Shown one piece after another: positions 7,707-15,597 of a DNA stretch of 37,968 nucleotides. Made by a program: the position numbers and the translations under genes. This DNA comes from Bdellovibrionia bacterium (GTDB lineage Bacteria; Bdellovibrionota; Bdellovibrionia; Bdellovibrionales; JAGQZY01). Numbering within the stretch: position 1 is the stretch's first letter; each line of letters starts with the position of its first letter. Location: positions 1 to 37,968 of the forward strand of contig JAUHWN010000022.1 in assembly GCA_030424665.1 (NCBI GenBank), in the 5' to 3' direction. A model generated the notes under the pieces. The model was not told the DNA's origin. It made no database searches and saw only the letters and a list, made by a program, of their open reading frames with translations.

Positions 7707-8576
7707 ATGCAGACTCATTTCTATGTAGCACAATCAGGCGAGACCAAGGGCCCATTTTCTGTGGAGCAAATCATCGAGCAGGTGAGAGCCAAGACTTTAG
7801 ATCTTGTCGACTATTGTTATGACGAAAAGCAAGAGGATTGGATTGAGCTTGGTAAACATCCCGTAATTGGTGAGCAAGTTCTAGAAGCGGTTAACAACAC
7901 ATTGTCCGGTGTTAAAACGACTAATCCAGAAGAGATGGAAAACACGGTAGTAGAAAAGACAATTGTTGAGCAGCAAAAAGCGGTCTCCGATCCTGCAGAT
8001 TTTGAATGGTATGTTCTCAAGGGTGAAAGTAAGTTCGGTCCCTTTGCCTATAGAGATATCGTTCGTATGCTACAAGAGAAGTCAATTTTTGAATTTGATT
8101 ATGTTTGGAACCAGAATCTAACAACTTGGAAGCGAGTTGCCGAACTTTCTGAATTTAGTCCCGAGTCGATTAGAGACTTGAAGGACTCAGGAAGTGAAGA
8201 GATTTCTGAGATCTTTTTTAGAAGACGCCATGTTCGGGTGGGTTTTTTGTCATCAATCATCGTGCACGACAATCGCCACGTTTGGAAGGGCAAGAGTATT
8301 GAGGTTAGCGCTGGTGGAGCAGGTCTTGTCATCGAGAATGCTATGTTGCAACCAGGGCAAACTCTCTATCTCCATTTCAAACCCGCTGATGGACTTCCGC
8401 CTTTTAATGCTGTTTGTGAAGTTGTGTCTAAGCAGTACATGAAAGGTGTTAAGGATAAAAAGACTCCGATTCGTTATGGGGTCAAGTTTACGAGTATTAA
8501 TACTCAGGCGCAGAGAAATCTTCATGACTTTACGTCTAAAAGATCAGACGCGCAAAACGATGCGAAGGCCGCATAG
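7707..8576 (+). CDS. Tandem GYF_2 domains plus PilZ domain protein (candidate c-di-GMP receptor)
   Basis: Soluble 289-aa protein with three modules. Residues about 4-52 (HFYVAQSGETKGPFSVEQI ... DWIELG) and about 100-148 (EWYVLKGESKFGPFAYRDI ... TWKRVAEL) are two GYF_2-type peptide-binding domains with the W/F-Y-V...GPF pattern. Residues about 170-270 are a PilZ domain: RxxxR is present (R173 to R177), and the second motif is EVSAGG, where the usual Asp/Asn is Glu199, followed by S201 and G204. Cyclic di-GMP binding is therefore likely but not certain. RBS GGTGAGG lies 7 bp upstream. It stands immediately before the gliding cluster; in Myxococcus a GYF domain is part of GltJ, the protein that docks the motility regulators to the Agl-Glt motor. 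A role in regulating this machine is an inference from that and from position. Confidence 0.83.
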   Translation: MQTHFYVAQSGETKGPFSVEQIIEQVRAKTLDLVDYCYDEKQEDWIELGKHPVIGEQVLEAVNNTLSGVKTTNPEEMENTVVEKTIVEQQKAVSDPADFEWYVLKGESKFGPFAYRDIVRMLQEKSIFEFDYVWNQNLTTWKRVAELSEFSPESIRDLKDSGSEEISEIFFRRRHVRVGFLSSIIVHDNRHVWKGKSIEVSAGGAGLVIENAMLQPGQTLYLHFKPADGLPPFNAVCEVVSKQYMKGVKDKKTPIRYGVKFTSINTQAQRNLHDFTSKRSDAQNDAKAA

Positions 8577-8607
8577 ATAAAATTAGAATCATTCGTCAAT
8601 AGCATGT

Positions 8608-8700
8608 ACTCTCCGGCGAAATAGAATATACAACTAAATATTGAAATCTAAGCTCAATCATTTGCATGTACACAGTCAGAGCTAAAAGACTTCGGAGAGT
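8608..8700 (+). promoter_or_regulatory. Inverted repeat that can cover the ribosome site of the VWA lipoprotein gene
   Basis: ACTCTCCG at 8608-8615 is the exact complement of CGGAGAGT at 8693-8700. The second copy contains the GGAG Shine-Dalgarno of the gene starting at 8706. Pairing in a transcript would close a loop of 77 nt and hide the ribosome site. The same region has a direct repeat GCATGTAC at 8602-8609 and 8664-8671. Eight base pairs over this distance can occur by chance. Confidence 0.35.
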
Positions 8701-8705
8701 CGTCA

Positions 8706-9683
8706 ATGAACTGGGTACGTTTGCTGTTGAGTTTGACATTCATATATTCCTTTGTAGGTTGCGGGAATGATGCGAGTTTTGATCTTGCACCCGAAACTGA
8801 CAATGCTCGTTTATCCCTAAAAATAAATGATGAAGTCGATATTCTCTGGGTAATCGATAACTCGAGTTCAATGGAGAAGCATTCGCAGGCTTTGGCGAGT
8901 CAAATGCAGCCTTTTGTTGAAGCTCTCAACGAAACAAAACTCGATTACCGCATGGGAATTACAACCACAGACATGAGAACCCCGCCGACAGGGCAGCAAG
9001 GAATCTTTATTGGGCAAACCGATAATGTGCTCTCTAGCCGTACACCTGATTTGATGAATGTTGTTACAAATCGCATGTACAATGTTGGACAAGGTGGATC
9101 ACCTGTTGAGCAAGGTCTTGCAGCTATGAAGGAAGCCCTTTCTGAGGATAAGCTGAATTTTCAAAATACCGGTTTCTTTAGACAAGACTCTCTTCTCGTT
9201 GTCATCTTCTTGACTAACGAAGACGATCAAAGTGTAAACGAAGATTATGTGCAATTTCTTGATGACCTAAAGCCTCCTCTTCCTTCTGGAGAGAGATCTT
9301 GGGTTGCTCACTTTATCGGAGTATTACCAGATAATAACTCTTGTTCAACTTTTGGTAACGATTACCAGCCTGGGTATAAATACCTCGAGTTGGTAGACGC
9401 TTCTGGTGGAATTGCTGAAAATATTTGTACTGCCGACTTGAGGTCAGCACTGACTGCGGTTAAAGCGCGAGTGATTGACTTTATTTCTGAATTCGCTCTT
9501 GAGAGAGAGCCAGTTGTAGAAACCATTCGGGTTTTTGTAAATGGTATCGAAGTAGATAATGATCCAGATAATGGCTGGATCTATTTAGAAGATAAAAATG
9601 CAATTCGATTTAATGGTTCTTCGGTCCCGACGGCCGATGCAAGTATTAAAATCGATTACGATCCTGCAGGAATTAAAAAGTAA
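8706..9683 (+). CDS. VWA-domain lipoprotein, candidate gliding adhesin
   Basis: 325-aa predicted lipoprotein: signal peptide with lipobox FVGC, lipidated Cys19. Residues about 44-250 form a von Willebrand A domain whose MIDAS motif D51-N-S53-S-S55 (WVIDNSSSM) is complete, with later metal-site candidates in GITTTD and the FLTNEDD segment. The last ~75 residues after FALERE look like a small beta-rich domain. GGAG sits 8 bp before the ATG. The next gene, the AglR-like motor protein, starts 13 bp after its stop, so it is the first gene of the gliding operon. In Myxococcus the gliding adhesin CglB is an outer-membrane lipoprotein with a VWA/integrin-like domain; the same architecture here, joined to the motor, suggests an equivalent. 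CglB homology itself was not tested, and the protein is somewhat shorter. Confidence 0.8.
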   Translation: MNWVRLLLSLTFIYSFVGCGNDASFDLAPETDNARLSLKINDEVDILWVIDNSSSMEKHSQALASQMQPFVEALNETKLDYRMGITTTDMRTPPTGQQGIFIGQTDNVLSSRTPDLMNVVTNRMYNVGQGGSPVEQGLAAMKEALSEDKLNFQNTGFFRQDSLLVVIFLTNEDDQSVNEDYVQFLDDLKPPLPSGERSWVAHFIGVLPDNNSCSTFGNDYQPGYKYLELVDASGGIAENICTADLRSALTAVKARVIDFISEFALEREPVVETIRVFVNGIEVDNDPDNGWIYLEDKNAIRFNGSSVPTADASIKIDYDPAGIKK

Positions 9684-9696
9684 TAAGGGGGATATC

Positions 9697-10398
9697 ATGA
9701 AGGTGTTTCAAATGATCGCAGACGGTGGGATACCAGCCTTTGTCATTATAGGCATGGGTTTATTTGCACTAGCTGTAATTATTGAACGAGTAAAGGTTCT
9801 TTATAAAGACTATGCTATTAGTTCAGAGTCTTTTATGAAGCAAATTAGAGGAATGGTGATGAAAGATCAAATCGAAGATGCGATTACTTTTTGTGCCAAT
9901 CAAGGTGATAAGCCACTTCCTCACGTTGTAAAAGCTGTATTGGAGCGATCTGATCGCGATGACGAGTCTATAAACCAAGGGATGGATATCGCCATGGCTG
10001 AGGTTATTCCTAAGTTAGGAAAACGACTTGGTTACCTTGCGATGATTGCAAACGTATCTACGTTGGTTGGACTTCTTGGAACGATTCAAGGTCTTATTCT
10101 CTCGTTTGAAGCTGTGTCCTTTGCCGACCCGTCGCAGAAGCAAGAGCTATTGGCTCAAGGTATTTCGATGGCGATGAATACAACAGCACTCGGTCTTTCA
10201 GTAGCGATTCCTGTGATGGTTGTTTACGCCTTCTTGCACGCTCGCCAGGGAAGACTTCTCGAAGAAGTTTCTGAGCATTCAGCGAAGGTCGTGGATATTC
10301 TTACAACTCGACATTACGCGCCTCTTTCTATGCAGGGAGTTGTGACGGCTAATAAGAAAGATAATCAGCCGCCAAAGGCCCCGCCAAGAGCATCGTAA
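9697..10398 (+). CDS. aglR: AglR-like TolQ/ExbB/MotA proton-channel protein
   Basis: Inner-membrane motor subunit that, with TolR-type partners, turns proton flow into mechanical work. Three hydrophobic segments are seen: about residues 9-29, then the pair typical of the family, LGYLAMIANVSTLVGLLGTI with QGLILSF, and NTTALGLSVAIPVMVVYAF. The Thr residues of the last helix and the GLLGTIQG turn are family hallmarks. ATG at 9697 is chosen because AAGGGGG lies 5 bp upstream; a longer reading frame from 9598 would overlap the VWA gene by 86 bp. Length 233 aa is normal. Linked to two TolR-like genes and the Glt set, it corresponds best to AglR of the Myxococcus AglRQS gliding motor and not to a Tol-Pal or TonB-ExbB system, since no tolA, tolB, pal or TonB receptor is nearby. 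Confidence 0.87.
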   Translation: MKVFQMIADGGIPAFVIIGMGLFALAVIIERVKVLYKDYAISSESFMKQIRGMVMKDQIEDAITFCANQGDKPLPHVVKAVLERSDRDDESINQGMDIAMAEVIPKLGKRLGYLAMIANVSTLVGLLGTIQGLILSFEAVSFADPSQKQELLAQGISMAMNTTALGLSVAIPVMVVYAFLHARQGRLLEEVSEHSAKVVDILTTRHYAPLSMQGVVTANKKDNQPPKAPPRAS

Positions 10399-10422
10399 AC
10401 AATTATTAGGTGGTAGGATATT

Positions 10423-10971
10423 ATGAGAAAGAAGACAATAGTTAAAATGCCAGAAGAGCCAAACTATGATTTAGACTTGGCTCCCATGCTTGCGATGATG
10501 GTCGCGCTCATTCCTATTCTTTTACTATCTACTGTATTTGTTAAAGTAAAAATTATTGAATCTCCACTCCCCCAGGTAATTCAAGAAGCGATCGCTGAAG
10601 ATCAGAAAAATGGCGAGCGCAAGGTAGAGATTTCACTAGAGGCGAGTCTAAAGGGATTCGTCCTCGTTGTGGATAACAACGGTAGAAAGCAAAAAAAGAA
10701 ATTCTCCGCGACTAAAGGAGAAGAGCTTAACTTAGATGGCCTTAAAAAAGCTTTGATTGAAGTAAAAAAGAGGTATCCACGTTCTTTCCAACTCATGCTT
10801 AAGCCAGGAAGTGAACTGAGTTACAAGCAGATAGTTCAGATCATGGATACAGCGAGAGATACCGGAAAGAACGGGCCAGAGTTTACTGTCAAGAGTTCTC
10901 AAACAGAGGAAGAAGCCTCGACAAATTTGATGTTCCCGAAAGTTGTTTTTGGGAATTTAATGGAGGGTTAA
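10423..10971 (+). CDS. TolR/ExbD-family stator protein lacking the membrane aspartate (AglQ/AglS type)
   Basis: 182-aa protein with one N-terminal transmembrane helix (about residues 19-42) and a periplasmic domain, the TolR/ExbD design. In this family the helix normally starts PLxDVxL, with an Asp that carries protons. Here the corresponding segment reads LAPMLAMMVALIPILL, so the Asp is Ala. The next gene, also TolR-like, keeps the Asp. The protein probably contributes structure or peptidoglycan/partner binding and does not relay protons. The C-terminal region is longer than in TolR and includes KQIVQIMDTARDTGKNG, the usual ExbD-type dimerisation helix. RBS GGTGGTAGG lies upstream. It ends directly before the ATG of its partner at 10972, with no spacer, so both are translated together. 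Whether it equals AglQ or AglS of Myxococcus cannot be settled by eye. Confidence 0.82.
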   Translation: MRKKTIVKMPEEPNYDLDLAPMLAMMVALIPILLLSTVFVKVKIIESPLPQVIQEAIAEDQKNGERKVEISLEASLKGFVLVVDNNGRKQKKKFSATKGEELNLDGLKKALIEVKKRYPRSFQLMLKPGSELSYKQIVQIMDTARDTGKNGPEFTVKSSQTEEEASTNLMFPKVVFGNLMEG

Positions 10972-11481
10972 ATGTCTCGAGTAACAGAGCGAATGAGACA
11001 AAACAATAAAAAATCAACATTCGTACTCCAGCTGACGGCGATGGTTGATATGTTCACTATATTACTAGTTTTTCTTTTAAAAAGTTACTCGACGAGTGCG
11101 GTTAATATTACTCCTTCTGAAGGGCTGAATTTACCCTTTTCTACCTCGCAAGAGGCACCTATTGAGGCGCTTAAGTTAGTTGTTGCTCAGGATGGTGTTT
11201 TTGTTGGTGATCAAAGGGTCATCGACTTTAAAGACGGACAAGTGCTCAATGAGGACATGAGTAAAGATGATCCAGACTTCTTGACGAAGCTTTATGCGTA
11301 CTTAGAAAAAGAAGCGACGAAAACCCAAGAAATTGCAGCACGAAATCAGGCTATTCAGTTTACAGGCAGGATTCTGATGCAAGCTGATGAGAACCTGTCT
11401 TATGTGACTTTAAAAAAAGTCATGTATACGGCCTCCTTGGCTGGGTACACAGATTTAAAGATGGCGACAATTGGAGAATAG
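10972..11481 (+). CDS. TolR/ExbD-family stator protein with intact membrane aspartate (AglQ/AglS type)
   Basis: 169-aa TolR/ExbD-like protein: cytoplasmic N-terminus of about 17 residues, one transmembrane helix (LQLTAMVDMFTILLVFLLKS) and a periplasmic domain ending with the helix YVTLKKVMYTASLAGY. The Asp of the AMVDM sequence sits where TolR and AglQ carry the proton-relaying Asp, so this is likely the energetically active stator partner of the AglR-like protein. GGAGGG just upstream lies within the 3' end of the previous stator gene, which stops at the base before this ATG. The next gene begins 6 bp after the stop. The operon position (TolQ, TolR, TolR) matches aglR-aglQ-aglS of Myxococcus. 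Confidence 0.85.
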   Translation: MSRVTERMRQNNKKSTFVLQLTAMVDMFTILLVFLLKSYSTSAVNITPSEGLNLPFSTSQEAPIEALKLVVAQDGVFVGDQRVIDFKDGQVLNEDMSKDDPDFLTKLYAYLEKEATKTQEIAARNQAIQFTGRILMQADENLSYVTLKKVMYTASLAGYTDLKMATIGE

Positions 11482-11487
11482 AAACCA

Positions 11488-14418
11488 ATGAAAAGTTTAA
11501 TGATTCTCATTTTAGCATTTAGTTTCAATGCCCTTGCTGATGAAGATCAGAAGAATAGCAATGTTATTAAAGAGCTGAGAATGGTTGAAGGCCAAGAAAA
11601 ACAAAATGAAATCAAAGCTCTTAAAACCGAGCTCCTGGTAGAGCAAAGCGAAAAAAGAGCTTTAGCGCAAATAAAGAAGCTTATTAAAAAGTATCGTGGT
11701 ACTCCCATGGAGGCCGATATGTGGTTTCGCTTGGCGGAACTTCATATGCGTCGAGCAAAAACAGAACGCTTCTTTGAAATCCATCGCACCAGCGAAACTG
11801 TAACAAGTTTTCTCCCGAGGAGAATTAAAAAGGCCTCGCAGTCTAAGGAGATACGCAAGGCTATTGAAGTCTACGAGAGAATTCGAAAACGTTTTAAGAA
11901 CTACTCTCGACTCGATCTCGTGTTATTTAATAACGCCTTTGCGAGACAGCAATTGGGTCACCAGAAAAAGGCTGAGCGCCTGTATTGGCAAATTGTAAAG
12001 CAGTTTAAAAATTCACTCTTGGTACCGGATGCTCACCTTGCTATTGGTGAAATTAACTATGACCTCAGAAAATTTCAGTTGGCTCTCGAACATTTTATGA
12101 TGATCGAGAAGTATCCAAATTCACGGGTCTATCCTTATGGTATTTATAAGGCGGCTTGGTGTGCCTACAACTTGAGAAATGCACTTGATGCGATGAAAAA
12201 GCTCGAAAAAGTTGTGGCCTACGGTAAGTATATCAACGAAAAGAAATTAGACTCTCGTCTCGACTTAAGAAAAGAAGCTTTGAGAGATATGTCTCTTTTT
12301 TACGGAGAAGTCTATGAAGCGGCAGATGCGGTTTCCTATTTCAAGGATCAGGCTTCTGAGCTCGACATGTCACCTTATGTTCTTCGTCTTGTAGGTCTCT
12401 ATCGGCGTCATTCACGCTTTCAGGATGTGGAGCAGGTCTTAAAGGAGCTTATTAAAGCGGTACCAGATTCAGATCAAACTCCTGAAGCTTTTCACATGTT
12501 AGTAATGAATTATGAAGAAATGCGCAACCGCGAAAAGGCAATTGGCCAGTTGGCTGAATTTTCAGGCTTTTGTACCGACTTGCCAGCGAAAAAAGATGAT
12601 AAAGAAAATCTTTTAAAGAATATCTGTACGCAGAAAATCTCTCTTACTTCTAAGAACTTGGCTGCAAAATGGCACCGCATGTGGAAGAAAAACGAGAGTT
12701 TCCCAGTATTTTCAAAGGGAGCTGAGGCAGCATACAAAACCTATATTAAGCATAATGATGCAAGCAAAAAGGAAATGGGGCCAATCCGCGGAAGTTATGC
12801 CGACCTACTTTACCAGATGAAGCGGTTTAGAGAGGCTAGTAAAGAATATGCCATGGTCCGTCTGGCCAAACCTGATAAAGAACTCGATCACTCAAGTGCT
12901 TATTCGGCGATTGTCTCTCTCGAGAAGTCGGTTAAGGACAATTGGAATGATGATGATGAAAATATTTTTGTGAATCTTAGTAAATACTATTTAAAGCAGT
13001 TTCCAAAGGGAGAGTACTCTCTAGATATTCGCTTTAAGAAGTCGCTCATAGCCTATAAAAAAGAACGCTATGATGAAGCAGCGCCGGACTTTAAGCTTTT
13101 GGGGACTCAGTATCACAAAACCGAAAAAGGGCAATCGGCCCAAGATCTATATCTTGATATTCTAAATATCAAAAAGAACTTTGGACTTTTAAAGACTGAG
13201 GCAAAGACCTTCTTGAAGCTGGCGAGTAATAAAGAGCGTCAGGTGAAGATTAAACGAATCTATCAGGAGGCATTTTTCTCAGAGGTCCAACAATTCGAAG
13301 ATGGTGCTAAGAAGGAACAAGCCATCGAGGGTTACATCTCTTTTGCGAAAGAAAACCAAAATTCTCCTTTAGCTCCCAAGGCCTGGTGGAATGCCAGTCA
13401 GCTTCTCTTTTCCACTGGAAAGATCGTTAAAGGATCCAACACCTGTATAGCCTTTTCGAAGCAGTTTCCTAATGATAAAACGAGTAGGGACTGTTTGATT
13501 CAGGCGGCTGGCGAACTCGAGCAAATTGGTGAAATTAAGGATACCATCAAAGTTGTCTCCAAGCTTGAGACTCTTGATCCGGACCACGCGACCAAGTGGC
13601 TTGAGATTAGAGCTGACTTTATGAGTTTACTCGGGCAAACAGCGGGAGCATTGAAGCTTTACTCTAAGGCTATCGATACCCTTAAGCCTGAAGAGAAGAT
13701 CAAGAGACTCCTGAAGATGGCGAGTATCCATAGAAGACAAGGCAGCCAGGCCGAGCTCAAAGGGATTAAAACCGAACTGATGAACATGGGAGCTGAGCCC
13801 TATTCGTCGAGATATTTAACAGATCGTGCTTATGATAAGTTTGAGGCGAAGGATTTTCCAGAGGCCTTTAAGTTGGCACGGAAAGTTGTCGGTACGGCAA
13901 AGGCCGATATTAGAGATAAGGCGCGCGCTCGATTTCTTCAGGCCGAAATCCTCAGAGGTGAGTTTGATCGTCAGAGTGTTAAAGCTCGGGTCGAAAGAAT
14001 TGCCCTTGTTCTTGCAATCAAGACTGAAAAACTAGAGAAAGCGCAAAAAGCATTTCAGGCGACACTCAATTACGGTGACCCCGAGTTCTCAGTAAAATCT
14101 CTGGAGAATTTGTCGGCTATGTATTCAGAGTACGCTCGTTCGATCAGAACAATGACTTTGCCGGCTGATACGCCAGAGCAAGATGTGCAGATTTTTAGAC
14201 AAGAGATCGAAGCTCTTACAATACCTATGGAAGAAAAGGGAGTCGATACATTACAATTGGCTCTACAGGCGGCGAAGGACGCTAAACTAATCGATGGAAG
14301 TGTAGTTCGGCTAGAAGGCAAGATTAACAAACTCAATATGAAAGAAACAGATGTCCCAGAACTTCAAATCTCTCTACCTGCGTTTGCTGGGCCACGAATT
14401 AGGGAGGTGGGATCATGA
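11488..14418 (+). CDS. gltD: GltD (AgmU)-like periplasmic TPR protein of the gliding machine
   Basis: 976-aa exported protein. The signal peptide is about 17 residues (MKSLMILILAFSFNALA before DED). The body is almost entirely helical with repeated TPR-like units, for example GTPMEADMWFRLAELHMRRA, NSLLVPDAHLAIGEINY, YDEAAPDFKLLGTQY and NSPLAPKAWWNASQLLF, across about residues 50-870. The tail after about 900 is low in recognisable motifs and ends PAFAGPRIREVGS. In Myxococcus, GltD/AgmU is a large TPR protein that scaffolds the periplasmic part of the gliding complex. The assignment rests on size, TPR content and its place directly before the GltE-like lipoprotein and after the motor genes. 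Its stop overlaps the next start in an ATGATG junction. Sequence identity to GltD was not measured, so a generic TPR scaffold remains possible. Confidence 0.75.
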   Translation: MKSLMILILAFSFNALADEDQKNSNVIKELRMVEGQEKQNEIKALKTELLVEQSEKRALAQIKKLIKKYRGTPMEADMWFRLAELHMRRAKTERFFEIHRTSETVTSFLPRRIKKASQSKEIRKAIEVYERIRKRFKNYSRLDLVLFNNAFARQQLGHQKKAERLYWQIVKQFKNSLLVPDAHLAIGEINYDLRKFQLALEHFMMIEKYPNSRVYPYGIYKAAWCAYNLRNALDAMKKLEKVVAYGKYINEKKLDSRLDLRKEALRDMSLFYGEVYEAADAVSYFKDQASELDMSPYVLRLVGLYRRHSRFQDVEQVLKELIKAVPDSDQTPEAFHMLVMNYEEMRNREKAIGQLAEFSGFCTDLPAKKDDKENLLKNICTQKISLTSKNLAAKWHRMWKKNESFPVFSKGAEAAYKTYIKHNDASKKEMGPIRGSYADLLYQMKRFREASKEYAMVRLAKPDKELDHSSAYSAIVSLEKSVKDNWNDDDENIFVNLSKYYLKQFPKGEYSLDIRFKKSLIAYKKERYDEAAPDFKLLGTQYHKTEKGQSAQDLYLDILNIKKNFGLLKTEAKTFLKLASNKERQVKIKRIYQEAFFSEVQQFEDGAKKEQAIEGYISFAKENQNSPLAPKAWWNASQLLFSTGKIVKGSNTCIAFSKQFPNDKTSRDCLIQAAGELEQIGEIKDTIKVVSKLETLDPDHATKWLEIRADFMSLLGQTAGALKLYSKAIDTLKPEEKIKRLLKMASIHRRQGSQAELKGIKTELMNMGAEPYSSRYLTDRAYDKFEAKDFPEAFKLARKVVGTAKADIRDKARARFLQAEILRGEFDRQSVKARVERIALVLAIKTEKLEKAQKAFQATLNYGDPEFSVKSLENLSAMYSEYARSIRTMTLPADTPEQDVQIFRQEIEALTIPMEEKGVDTLQLALQAAKDAKLIDGSVVRLEGKINKLNMKETDVPELQISLPAFAGPRIREVGS

Positions 14419-15344
14419 TGCGATTCCTATTACTCTTTGGCGTTCTTATGAGTCTTGGTTGCGCGACGACACCCGGACAAAAAGAGGATGCTGAAAAAAG
14501 AAAATCCACAAAAGCTTACTTCAAAGGTTTAGAGGCTGAAGATCTCAAGCCTGATGAGAAGAGTCGAAAGCTTTGTAAAAAAGGACTCAAGACGGCCAAA
14601 GAGGATGGTTGGAAAGCCATGATCGTTTCGGCCAATCATTGTCTGAAGGCTGAAAATCGCAGTGCCCTCAAATACCTAGCCAAGAGCCTCTCTAAGCGGT
14701 TTCCGGTCTCTCCGTGGGGTTCGTATTATCAATCTTTGGTTTCTGAGTTAGAAGGAAACCTCGAGCTTTCAGAATGGTATATTGATCTGGCTGTTAAAAA
14801 GTCTGGTCAAACAGTAGGTCTCTTCGATTACCAAAGGGCCCGCCTGCAGTACCAAAAAGGCAATCTTGTAGAAAGTGTCGAACTTTTTGAACGTGCATTG
14901 AGTAAAGATAAAACACTGAAAAGTGCAAAACTACTGCTCGGTGAAATTTATTATCAGCAGAGAGACTATAAGAAGTCGGCTCGGTTTTTTGATGAATCTT
15001 TCACAGCATTCGATGCAAGCCCGCAAAGATACTTAGCCTTTTCCTATGCACTTGTACAAACCAAGCAAGTCGAGCGCTGTATTGAGGTGATAAGTCAGGG
15101 AATTCGTAGAAATCCTCTACACCTCAATTTGCGACTCTACCTTGCTAAAGTCTATGAGACCGTTAAAAATGACTATAAGAACGCTTTGTCAGAGTACGAG
15201 GAAGCTCATGATCTGGTAAAAAGTGGTCGAATTAAGACGAAACCGAACTTAGATCTGGCCAAAAAGATTCAGTTTCTAGAAAAGAAAATTGAAGCGGATG
15301 CTGCTAAGGCCAAAAAAATTCGAATTTCGCAAAGAGGATATTAG
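14415..15344 (+). CDS. gltE: GltE (AglT)-like TPR lipoprotein
   Basis: 309-aa predicted lipoprotein. The signal peptide ends in lipobox SLGC with Cys16, followed by ATTPGQKED; there is no Asp at +2, which fits outer-membrane sorting. From about residue 90 onwards four or five TPR-like units are visible, such as SPWGSYYQSLVSELEGNLEL, FDYQRARLQYQKGNLVESVE, LLLGEIYYQQRDYKKSARFF and LNLRLYLAKVYETVKNDYKN. GGGAGGTGG precedes the ATG at 14415; a second ATG at 14418 would shorten it by one residue. It overlaps the GltD-like gene by 4 bp and touches the GltF-like gene. In Myxococcus, GltE/AglT is an outer-membrane TPR lipoprotein of the gliding machine at the same position, after GltD and before GltF. 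Confidence 0.78.
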   Translation: MMRFLLLFGVLMSLGCATTPGQKEDAEKRKSTKAYFKGLEAEDLKPDEKSRKLCKKGLKTAKEDGWKAMIVSANHCLKAENRSALKYLAKSLSKRFPVSPWGSYYQSLVSELEGNLELSEWYIDLAVKKSGQTVGLFDYQRARLQYQKGNLVESVELFERALSKDKTLKSAKLLLGEIYYQQRDYKKSARFFDESFTAFDASPQRYLAFSYALVQTKQVERCIEVISQGIRRNPLHLNLRLYLAKVYETVKNDYKNALSEYEEAHDLVKSGRIKTKPNLDLAKKIQFLEKKIEADAAKAKKIRISQRGY

Positions 15345-15353
15345 GTGAACGTT

Positions 15354-15593
15354 ATGAGAAGAATATTCTTAATCATTGCTATATTAGCTATTGGCATCCC
15401 TTGTTTTGCAAAAAAGGTTAAGTATAGAAAAGTTCAGGAAGTAGATTTTGAACAAACCGATATCGACGGTAAAGTGAGAAATCCCGATGGAGCTTATCTC
15501 GTACAAAAACGAGGCGTAGACTTTCTTCCGATGTATAGAGTCAAATCAACCTTTGATGAGAATATCAAAGAATCATTTGAGTATTTGAGGTAG
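15354..15593 (+). CDS. gltF: Small exported protein in GltF position
   Basis: 79-aa protein with an N-terminal hydrophobic segment (RRIFLIIAILAIGIPCFA) that looks like a cleavable signal peptide, then a short charged mature part of about 60 residues with VDFEQTDIDGKVRNPDGAY. ATG at 15354 is preferred because AGGTGA lies 5 bp upstream; a GTG at 15345 is in frame but directly abuts the previous stop. It is not a lipoprotein, since the residue before Cys17 is Pro. The gene is tightly packed between gltE-like and gltG-like genes (9 and 4 bp). Myxococcus has a small protein, GltF, at the same place. The name therefore rests mostly on synteny and size, and the molecular role is unknown. Confidence 0.65.
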   Translation: MRRIFLIIAILAIGIPCFAKKVKYRKVQEVDFEQTDIDGKVRNPDGAYLVQKRGVDFLPMYRVKSTFDENIKESFEYLR

Positions 15594-15597
15594 TCAG

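Noticed and set aside
9598-9696. Extended N-terminus of the AglR-like protein from an ATG at 9598
   Set aside because: It would overlap the VWA gene by 86 bp; the ATG at 9697 has a strong AAGGGGG site and gives the normal N-terminal membrane helix.
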